A stretch of DNA of 36,770 bases from a virus, in IMG/VR virus record IMGVR_UViG_3300036766_000203, positions 1 to 36,770 of that record, one strand, 5' to 3'. The position numbers and the translations under genes are program-made. Position 1 is the stretch's first letter. Each line of letters starts with the position of its first letter. This document shows, piece by piece, positions 22,086 through 27,914 of the stretch. Below the pieces are notes generated by a model. That model was not told the DNA's origin. It saw nothing but the letters and a program-made list of their open reading frames with translations, and made no database searches.

Positions 22086-22393
22086 GCTGCCCCCACAAGA
22101 AGAAAGTAAGGCCCAGCCGCAAACAGTTCTGGTGAAGGAGTTGCTGCGACTGAGCCCGCCCACAAGGGCCATTGATCTATTAAGTTTAACCACCAGAACA
22201 TATGAAAATTATTCAAGGCCATAGAGTTTGGCAACAACTTTGCTTTGCGCCATTTTAAAACCATGCCGCCACCAGACAATCTTACACGTTCTTACATTCT
22301 CAACATGGTGCTCTCAGATCGATTATAGACAGGCATGTCTTTTTACATTGTCTTTGATCATGCCGCATTGTATTATATATATATGAGGTGAAT
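22086..22393. promoter_or_regulatory. Divergent control region of the early operons
   Basis: No convincing gene lies between the initiator start and the rightward cluster. Features from left to right: a 14-codon frame MAQSKVVAKLYGLE (minus, near 22254), which may be a relic of a helix-turn-helix gene; a minus-strand TATAAT at 22327-22322; the inverted repeat AGACA-GGCA-TGTCT at 22327-22340; and a plus-strand TTGTCT (22348-22353) - 17 bp - TATTAT (22371-22376). GAGG lies five bases before ATG 22394. The inverted repeat is placed between the divergent promoters, as an operator would be. Confidence 0.55.
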
Positions 22394-22699
22394 ATGAAGA
22401 ACACTAGAGGGCCTTGGAGGCGTGCCGGTAACATTATCTGGGGGGCTGAAATTCAAAGCAAAGTGGCTCAGGTATATTCTCAAGCAGGGCTGGTGAGTGC
22501 TGAAGAAGAGAAAGCAAATTCCATCTTAATAGCAACCGCACCAGAATTGCTTGACGCTCTTAGATCTATAATTTCAGAACTTCACATGTCTGGTTGTATC
22601 AACTACATGAACGAGGCCAGCGCATACGCAGAAGCCTTTAATGAAAAACTGCATAATGCAGAAAGAGTAATAATCAAGGCTACTGGTGGTGAAAAATGA
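22394..22699 (+). CDS. Hypothetical phage protein (101 aa)
   Basis: Start ATG 22394 is chosen because the GTG two codons upstream lies in the Shine-Dalgarno GAGGTG. MKNTRGPWRRAGNIIWGAEI, then NSILIATAPELLDALRSIIS, match a widely seen phage protein of unknown role. The stop overlaps the next start as ATGA. Confidence 0.7.
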   Translation: MKNTRGPWRRAGNIIWGAEIQSKVAQVYSQAGLVSAEEEKANSILIATAPELLDALRSIISELHMSGCINYMNEASAYAEAFNEKLHNAERVIIKATGGEK

Positions 22700-22944
22700 A
22701 AACAATTGAACTTCCATTTGAATGTTATTTAGAAATCAAATATGAATCCAACAAAGGAACAGAGCCACACTACGACCACGCTCATGGAAACTGGCTTCCA
22801 GGTGAGGCGGCCTATGTGAAGATCGTTGACGTTTACATCGGACAGGGGAAATATCAGGCAAGCATTCTAGGACAGCTAACTGATAATGAAATAACTGATC
22901 TTGAGAATCAAATATTTGTACGTGAACAGAATGAGGATGAATAA
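22696..22944 (+). CDS. Hypothetical phage protein (82 aa)
   Basis: MKTIELPFECYLEIKYESNK, a His-containing PHYDHAHGNWLPGEAAYVKI and then a C-terminal LTDNEITDLENQIFV. This 'ELPF....PG..A.V.I..V' order is familiar from short phage proteins of unknown function. Translation is coupled by overlap with both neighbours. Confidence 0.65.
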   Translation: MKTIELPFECYLEIKYESNKGTEPHYDHAHGNWLPGEAAYVKIVDVYIGQGKYQASILGQLTDNEITDLENQIFVREQNEDE

Positions 22945-23135
22945 TGATTTTAAAAAAAGAAGAAGTGTTGCGGTTTATTATGGATATAAAGACAGAACTA
23001 CTTCTCATGAATGTGGACACAACATTTGTGGACAAAACACTTGAAAGCTTAATGGAAGTTGATAGCCCAGAGCTCAACACATCGTTAATAGTTTGTGCAC
23101 TTATCACCAAGGCACTTGCGATAAATACAAAATAA
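22944..23135 (+). CDS. Small helical hypothetical protein (63 aa)
   Basis: MILKKEEVLRFIMDIKTELL onward; helical and acidic, ending in ITKALAINTK. Its start shares a base with the upstream stop (TAATG). Nothing recognised. Confidence 0.55.
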   Translation: MILKKEEVLRFIMDIKTELLLMNVDTTFVDKTLESLMEVDSPELNTSLIVCALITKALAINTK

Positions 23136-23146
23136 CAGGAGAGAAA

Positions 23147-23359
23147 ATGGCCAAAAGAACGTTCAAACCTATGCAGAAATATATTACAAAGCCGAGAAAG
23201 AAATTTAACCTCCAAGCCAAAATTGACAAGGAACTTGTGCTAGCCGTATCTAAAATGCTAAAAAAGCACAACATCAAGTGGACAAAGCTTCTAACGGTAG
23301 CGCTTGTGAAATATTTAGATGAAGCTGGCGTTAGACATAATTTTGGCGATCTTCTTTGA
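23147..23359 (+). CDS. Ribbon-helix-helix-like DNA-binding protein (70 aa)
   Basis: Start ATG 23147 with AGGAGAG seven bases upstream. After a basic arm (MAKRTFKPMQKYITKPRKK), a strand (FNLQAKID) is followed by a helix (KELVLAVSKMLKKHN), a turn, and a second helix (KWTKLLTVALVKYLDEAG), the RHH pattern. It is the last gene of the rightward cluster and a candidate binder of the inverted repeat at 22327-22340. Its 3' end overlaps the end of the convergent membrane protein gene by 29 bases. Confidence 0.65.
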   Translation: MAKRTFKPMQKYITKPRKKFNLQAKIDKELVLAVSKMLKKHNIKWTKLLTVALVKYLDEAGVRHNFGDLL

Positions 23360-24347
23360 TAAGAGCCAGGTGAACGCAGCACATAAGATAGAAGCAGGAA
23401 ATCTCGAACCTGAAAGGGTAGTATGTCAGACAACCTGCATAGGCTCCCGCAAGACTCGCAAAGAGCCATGGTACGTTATATGATCGAACTAAAGTCACAA
23501 CTCCAACAGATAGAAATAATAAAAGTCCAACTATCCCCTGCTCAAAGAGACACTGCAGATATTCGTTGTGAAGAAATAAAAACAATTCTTGCCGACCTTG
23601 CTCCATATCTACAATTGGACCCACCCACAAAAAAGATCCTGTCCCACCACCAAAAAGATGACTCATGTTCGTCCACCAATAATCAGTCATAGCTATCCAC
23701 TCAGGAAACCTAGTCCCTGGATCAAATGGCTTTAAGTTCCAAAAGAAAATCATTGTAGCTATCATCGCCGGTGGAAATAAAAGCACCCACCACTTTTTTT
23801 CTGCTAGGGCCAACGCTAGTGCTTCAGCAGTTAGAACCATGAGAGCAGTCGAACCTCTTGCCCTGATGATCGCCATGAGAGGGAGAATCACTAGAAGAAA
23901 CCAAAAGCCTCTATGTTTAAACTCTTTCGCCTGAAGCCACATGAATGGTAAACACATAGCAATAAATGTTGAGTCACAAGATCTAGCGTTAAATATTCCA
24001 TACTCGTTATATAAAACTATACCGCTATCAACCACAGCAATCAGACATAGAACAGGCATTACTACTTCTCTGAATGTCCACTTGGTAATGTTCTGAAGTA
24101 TCGCGACCGTGATCGTTATTTGAGCAAAAGCAATGGCTGCAGACTCGTCCACCCTCGGACTAATCTTCCCATATAGATTGTCATCACCAAAAAAAAGATC
24201 AATTGCTGAAATACATGTATATCCTAATGTTACTCCTGCCAACCACCCATATTTTTTGCCTATCTGAAATGACCACAGAATAGTAAGAATAATGAATGAT
24301 ACATACATGTGGGTTCTGTAGATGTCCCCAAGAATCAAATGAAACAT
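23331..24347 (-). CDS. O-antigen ligase/polymerase-like membrane protein (Wzy/WaaL superfamily)
   Basis: 338 residues with about eight to ten hydrophobic spans. Near residues 233-278 it has GGGTGSFLWVGPIV, then a periplasmic-type loop and HNEYLQCLFEQGIVG, the hallmark of O-antigen ligases and polymerases (conserved G..GSF and HNxxL..L.E.G..G). A phage-encoded member could alter host surface sugar after infection, as some serotype-converting phages do. It is shorter than many relatives (around 400), and its first codons overlap the end of an HNH gene, so its N-terminus may be trimmed; M14 is an alternative start. Confidence 0.75.
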   Translation of the reverse strand: MFHLILGDIYRTHMYVSFIILTILWSFQIGKKYGWLAGVTLGYTCISAIDLFFGDDNLYGKISPRVDESAAIAFAQITITVAILQNITKWTFREVVMPVLCLIAVVDSGIVLYNEYGIFNARSCDSTFIAMCLPFMWLQAKEFKHRGFWFLLVILPLMAIIRARGSTALMVLTAEALALALAEKKWWVLLFPPAMIATMIFFWNLKPFDPGTRFPEWIAMTDYWWTNMSHLFGGGTGSFLWVGPIVDMEQGRQELFLFLHNEYLQCLFEQGIVGLLLFLSVGVVTLVRSYNVPWLFASLAGAYAGCLTYYPFRFEISCFYLMCCVHLALIKEDRQNYV

Positions 24348-24961
24348 TTTGGTTTTCTTTTTTGAATAGGAATTGAAATAGAGTCCTCAGTAGACCATCC
24401 GGCGTTTAACCTTTTCTGAAGAACGTCATGGCAAATATTATATTTCCTAGAAGCATTTTTTAAGGTTATTTTTTCTCCGGCTATCTTTAAAATTCTGTTT
24501 GATCTTCTGTTATTGCACTGTTCTCGTAGCGTGGCCCATCTGCAATTGCTAGGCTCATAGTTGCCGTTGTTGTTGATGCGGTCTATGGAATGTTTTGGAG
24601 ATGGTCTTGGCCCCATGTCAGCAAAGAAGTTTTTAAATGAGGACCAACGCTCACAAACCTTAATTCCTCTTCCACCATACCTATACCAATCTTTCCTATT
24701 TGGCTGACTACAACGAGCCTTTACTTTGCTCCACACATTATATTCCACTGACTCACTTCTGCCATGTGTGGTGTTTTTTAATTTTATGCGTTCTATTCTT
24801 AAGCATCCACAGCTGCGAGTGCCTCTTTTTTGGCGCTTGAGATCACACAATTGTGAAGACGTTTTATTCCCACAATCACATTGGCACAGCCAATGTCTTT
24901 GGGAGGGCTGGTTATGGCTTTCTACAATTTCTTTTATTAAGGTTAGTCTTCCGTATTTCAT
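24335..24961 (-). CDS. HNH endonuclease-like protein (208 aa)
   Basis: MKYGRLTLIKEIVESHN starts in an ATGA overlap with the upstream gene. Zinc part WLCQCDCG and SCGCLRIER. HNH part YGGRGIKVCERW, FFADMGPRPSPKHSIDRI, NYEPSNCRWATLREQ. The C-terminal ITLKNASRKYNICHDVLQKR followed by GWSTEDS looks like a DNA-binding repeat. It shares a 29-base identical stretch with the gene at 18507 (24557-24585). It separates lysis genes from the membrane protein gene. Confidence 0.88.
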   Translation of the reverse strand: MKYGRLTLIKEIVESHNQPSQRHWLCQCDCGNKTSSQLCDLKRQKRGTRSCGCLRIERIKLKNTTHGRSESVEYNVWSKVKARCSQPNRKDWYRYGGRGIKVCERWSSFKNFFADMGPRPSPKHSIDRINNNGNYEPSNCRWATLREQCNNRRSNRILKIAGEKITLKNASRKYNICHDVLQKRLNAGWSTEDSISIPIQKRKPKCFI

Positions 24962-25254
24962 CGACCAGAAGGTATATCAGTAACATAATCTCGTCCAGCC
25001 AATATCCGCTGATCTTTATCTTTATTAACGCGGCTTAGAATATTAACAGCAACTTGAGTTGGCAAGTTACCACACATTATTTTCCAGTAACCCATTAAGT
25101 TTTTACCTATGATGTTGTTCTCAATACACCAGGCCAGCATCTTATCACACTCTCTATAAGAGTCGAAGTGATACAGAAGCGGCCCAAGCTCATGAACACC
25201 GTCCGCAACGGATCTCATTAGTTGAACCCTGAATGGAGAAGCCTTCCATTTCAT
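24958..25254 (-). CDS. Hypothetical protein of the lysis region (98 aa)
   Basis: MKWKASPFRVQLMRSVADGV, then LLYHFDSYRECDKMLAWCIE and IIGKNLMGYWKIMCGNLPTQ. It has three cysteines and no clear membrane span. Coupled to both neighbours by ATGA overlap. The function is unknown. Confidence 0.6.
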   Translation of the reverse strand: MKWKASPFRVQLMRSVADGVHELGPLLYHFDSYRECDKMLAWCIENNIIGKNLMGYWKIMCGNLPTQVAVNILSRVNKDKDQRILAGRDYVTDIPSGR

Positions 25255-25571
25255 TTCTTTAACGATCTTCCAATAACTACGCCAGAGGCTAAAATAAAAA
25301 CTCCGCCGACGACCATTACTGAATTAGTTTTATACCACGGAACTGGTGGTTGAATATTGGACTCTGCTTTTTGAAGTGCCTCAGTTAGGGCTTCGTTGTC
25401 ACTTATTTTAAGTTCGCAGTCTCTAATGTAGAGATCCATTTGTTCATCGACTTCTTCATTGTAATTAATTTGGTCTTCGTTTTGCGCGTTCGCGATCAAC
25501 GATTGACTTGATAACATCATGACTAGACATATCTTTAAAACGTTTTTCAATTTCAAGCTCCGCTGTTGCAT
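25251..25571 (-). CDS. Exported protein with C-terminal membrane helix (spanin-like candidate)
   Basis: 106 residues from ATG 25571; a TTG at 25595 is an alternative. A signal-like start (KNVLKICLVMMLSSQSLIAN then AQ) leads into a short acidic helical linker and a C-terminal membrane span (VMVVGGVFILASGVVIG) with basic end. No lipobox is seen. Its 5' third overlaps the preceding gene by 107 bases in another frame, as Rz/Rz1 genes often do. It may therefore be one half of a spanin complex; the case is suggestive only. Confidence 0.5.
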   Translation of the reverse strand: MQQRSLKLKNVLKICLVMMLSSQSLIANAQNEDQINYNEEVDEQMDLYIRDCELKISDNEALTEALQKAESNIQPPVPWYKTNSVMVVGGVFILASGVVIGRSLKK

Positions 25572-25725
25572 GTTTTTCTTTAAGCGTGGCTTCAATGCTT
25601 TCGACTTGCAACTCTTTTGTTCTCTCTGTACCTAGCGCGTAACCAGCACCAAAAGTAACTAACCATCCAGGGAGCTTGTCTTTAAGATATTTTAAGAATT
25701 CTATGATAGCTGTTTGCAAGATCAT
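25465..25725 (-). CDS. Rz-like small membrane protein (86 aa)
   Basis: Start ATG 25725 (MILQTAIIEFLKYLKDKLPG). One membrane span near the N-terminus (WLVTFGAGYALG) is followed by a charged helix (ESIEATLKEKHATAELEIEK) and VIKSIVDRERAKRRP at the end. Small phage proteins with one span, a charged helix and a basic C-terminus commonly sit in lysis cassettes. The overlap with the exported protein gene supports a spanin pair. Confidence 0.5.
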   Translation of the reverse strand: MILQTAIIEFLKYLKDKLPGWLVTFGAGYALGTERTKELQVESIEATLKEKHATAELEIEKRFKDMSSHDVIKSIVDRERAKRRPN

Positions 25726-25745
25726 AGTGGTATATCGGTAGCTAT

Positions 25746-26174
25746 ATGACAAATATGAAGCAAGTAAAATATGAGAAGCCTGAGTATAGAGCATGGGTTG
25801 AGCTTATGAGAAGATGTAGAAGTAGCGACCCCAAGAGATCTAAGTACTACAGATCCGTAGTTGTTTGTAGGCGGTGGTCTGGACTTAATGGTTCAACAAA
25901 CTTTTTGAAAGATATGGGTCCGAAGCCAACATCAAAACACTCTATTGATAGAATTAATAATAAAAAAGGCTATAGCCCATCAAACTGTCGATGGGCTACG
26001 AGAACTGAACAATCAAATAATAGAAGAAATAATATTATAATAAATGTGTATGGGGAGAAAATAATTCTTGAGGAGCTTTCCAGGCTTTTAAGAATATCTC
26101 CGCAAACACTTTCCAACCGAGTAAAATCAAATTGGCCCATAGAACAACTTATGAGCCAACCCTACAATCGTTAA
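25746..26174 (+). CDS. HNH endonuclease-like protein, antisense to lysis genes
   Basis: 142 residues on the plus strand, the only HNH gene in that direction. VVVCRRWSGLNGSTNFLKDM, then KHSIDRINNKKGYSPSNCRW and TEQSNNRRNN, are the HNH core. The C-terminal EKIILEELSRLLRISPQTLS resembles a helix-turn-helix. It lacks the N-terminal zinc part of its relatives. Its stop codon overlaps the stop of the convergent exported protein gene. A start at 25755 is possible. Confidence 0.85.
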   Translation: MTNMKQVKYEKPEYRAWVELMRRCRSSDPKRSKYYRSVVVCRRWSGLNGSTNFLKDMGPKPTSKHSIDRINNKKGYSPSNCRWATRTEQSNNRRNNIIINVYGEKIILEELSRLLRISPQTLSNRVKSNWPIEQLMSQPYNR

Positions 26175-26566
26175 ACTTTAGGCGGTGGTGGCGGAAGATT
26201 GGCTCCAATAAGACTCGGGAGTGGATGCTTTACGTTATAGATGCTAAGGAACTTTAGCCATGGAGCAACCCTTTTGCCGAACGCCTCTACCTTGTCCGAT
26301 AGATCTGCTGCTCCGGCTAAGTTTAAAACCTGAGCTGTCATCTTACCAACAGCAACAAAGGCAGTAGAAAGAACTGTGAAGAAGGCTCCGATGAATGCGA
26401 TATATTTCATAAGTAAAATCAAATAGGTTCCAACCAAAGGAACACCGGATAACATATCCAGAACTGATACAAGCGCATCAGGAACAGCATAAGGCTCATC
26501 AACAACTTGAGCCGAAGCTCCAACGCTATAACCAACAATGAATGCTAGCAATAATATCTTTTTCAT
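26171..26566 (-). CDS. Exported membrane protein of the lysis region (131 aa)
   Basis: A signal peptide (MKKILLLAFIVGYSVGASAQ) is followed by a hydrophobic part (LVGTYLILLMKYIAFIGAFF and TVLSTAFVAVGKM) and a proline-rich end (NLPPPPPKV). It might be a membrane-anchored structural or lysis protein. No known holin motif. Its stop codon overlaps the stop of the opposing HNH gene. Confidence 0.55.
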   Translation of the reverse strand: MKKILLLAFIVGYSVGASAQVVDEPYAVPDALVSVLDMLSGVPLVGTYLILLMKYIAFIGAFFTVLSTAFVAVGKMTAQVLNLAGAADLSDKVEAFGKRVAPWLKFLSIYNVKHPLPSLIGANLPPPPPKV

Positions 26567-26596
26567 TATTTTCCCCTTTGTGTTTACCGTTATCGG

Positions 26597-26830
26597 TCAA
26601 TCCATTTTAAGCTTAACTTTATGTTTTTTTAGTGGGCCTCCGCAATTAAAATCGTCAAAGAACCATCCAGGCGTCCTACTTCCAGGCCTAAGACCTTTTG
26701 TCTCACAGATTGCATTTACGGCAACATTCGGATCTTGCTGACAACTTATTCTTGCTACCAATAAAAGTATGGCAAATAGAAGTGCTAATCCTTGAACAAG
26801 ACTCGGCGGTTTTTCTTGTCCCCAACTCAT
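26597..26830 (-). CDS. Small one-span protein with Cys-containing external part (77 aa)
   Basis: After MSWGQEKPPSLVQG there is a span (LALLFAILLLVARISC), then a polar region with CETKG and NCGGPL. Three cysteines after the span suggest an oxidised periplasmic part. Coupled to the upstream gene by ATGA overlap. No lipobox consensus; outer-membrane spanin is possible but unproven. Confidence 0.5.
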   Translation of the reverse strand: MSWGQEKPPSLVQGLALLFAILLLVARISCQQDPNVAVNAICETKGLRPGSRTPGWFFDDFNCGGPLKKHKVKLKMD

Positions 26831-27195
26831 CTTGCATCTCTATATTCAAGTTCAGACCTCACCAAATCTATTAGATCTTCTCTCTTAACCGTATGTTTTT
26901 CTAAGTAATCTGTTTTATATTCAATTCGTACAAGAGATTCCTTAACATATTCCTTGAAGTCTATATCCTTATCTTTACCCTTAAATATTCTAGTGACACC
27001 AAACATAATAAGCGCAGAGACAAGTGTTGCCAATATTCCAATCAGAGCACGCTCTATAACAACAATCTCAGGAGCAGCAGCATAATGACCATCACTTAAT
27101 TGGATAAGGGTCGGGCCGTCTGCCATAGATAATACAACAAAGAAAAATATTAAACAGAACGCCATAATAATTATAAACTCTTTAATTAAACCCAT
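26827..27195 (-). CDS. Two-span membrane protein, holin-like candidate (122 aa)
   Basis: Start at ATG 27195 (MGLIKEFIIIMAFCLIFFFV). The first span is residues 5-24, the second about 50-72 (ALIGILATLVSALIMFGVT), followed by a charged cytoplasmic-type tail. Position next to the amidase gene and two spans suggest a holin or antiholin. It overlaps the 62-65-residue gene upstream by 14 bases. Confidence 0.5.
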   Translation of the reverse strand: MGLIKEFIIIMAFCLIFFFVVLSMADGPTLIQLSDGHYAAAPEIVVIERALIGILATLVSALIMFGVTRIFKGKDKDIDFKEYVKESLVRIEYKTDYLEKHTVKREDLIDLVRSELEYRDAR

Positions 27196-27370
27196 CTTTT
27201 TTCTTCTTCGTAAACATAAACTTAATCCAGTGTGATTTCTCTTCTTCAACAGCAGCGCATACAATTTCTTTTAGTATTATTTCGGCAAGTTGTTCTATAG
27301 ATAGTGCTGGGCCTTTGACCAGAATCTCTTTTATGTTATCTATATAAGCCTGTCTTAATTCAGGACTCAT
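27182..27370 (-). CDS. Small helical protein after the endolysin (62 aa)
   Basis: ATG 27370 gives MSPELRQAYIDNIKEILVKG; ATG 27379 is three codons earlier. Mostly helical, ending in a basic stretch (FMFTKKKKDGFN). It overlaps the end of the endolysin gene by 11 bases. The function is unknown. Confidence 0.55.
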   Translation of the reverse strand: MSPELRQAYIDNIKEILVKGPALSIEQLAEIILKEIVCAAVEEEKSHWIKFMFTKKKKDGFN

Positions 27371-27914
27371 ACGCCTCAAGAGCGTCTAGAAGAGCGTTTG
27401 CGATATCTATCTCTCTCTTGAAAGCAAGCCTACATTCATCAGGATTTGAACCAAAGAACGGCTCGATCAGGGCTGAAGGACAGGGCAAGTTGTCGACAGA
27501 GAAATGTCCGTTAGCATTTACTTCAGGAATAAGAAGGCCCCTGTCGCCATGCCTAGAGGGTCTTAAGACTTCACAAAGGGAGTCTTGAATGCTTTGTCCG
27601 AACTTTCTATTTCTCTCAACCACAAGCACCTCAGTTCCGAACGCGGTTCTATTGGCTGAAGAGTTAAAATGTAGTTCAATACAGTAGTCAGGCTTAGCTT
27701 TTGCTATCTCGTGATACGTGCCCCTAAGACCAAGCTTATCTCTGAAGTACACAGTGACCCTGTACTTGTTATTCATAACAGCACAGATCACTTTTGCTAG
27801 ATTAGAGTTCCATGCGTATTCAGTTTGTGAGATCGGAGGAAGTGCAACCGCGCCTGGAGAGTTAAGCTCATGCCCGACAACGATTGCTAAGTTCTTCACT
27901 TGGGTCCCATACAC
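27360..27914 (-). CDS. Endolysin: N-acetylmuramoyl-L-alanine amidase (Amidase_3 type)
   Basis: 184 residues, a single domain. Zinc ligands and the catalytic acid are visible in order: GH-E at residues 14-16 (H15), SQTEY (E32), ELHFNSSAN (H82) and ALIEPFF (E150). It cleaves the bond between muramic acid and the stem peptide. It has no signal peptide, so a holin or other release route is needed; two-span and one-span proteins lie just downstream. It overlaps the fibre gene by a few bases. Confidence 0.9.
   Translation of the reverse strand: MYGTQVKNLAIVVGHELNSPGAVALPPISQTEYAWNSNLAKVICAVMNNKYRVTVYFRDKLGLRGTYHEIAKAKPDYCIELHFNSSANRTAFGTEVLVVERNRKFGQSIQDSLCEVLRPSRHGDRGLLIPEVNANGHFSVDNLPCPSALIEPFFGSNPDECRLAFKREIDIANALLDALEAYES

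Noticed and set aside
21998-22279. 93-codon minus-strand frame upstream of the replication initiator
   Set aside because: It overlaps the initiator start in another frame, has no good ribosome binding site and is rich in Trp/Leu/Pro without pattern.
23423-23692. 89-codon plus-strand frame after the rightward cluster, with an AGGGT upstream
   Set aside because: It lies entirely antisense to the most conserved part of the O-antigen ligase-like gene; the composition of its end (SHHQKDDSCSSTNNQS) looks like a shadow. Not impossible, but unsupported.
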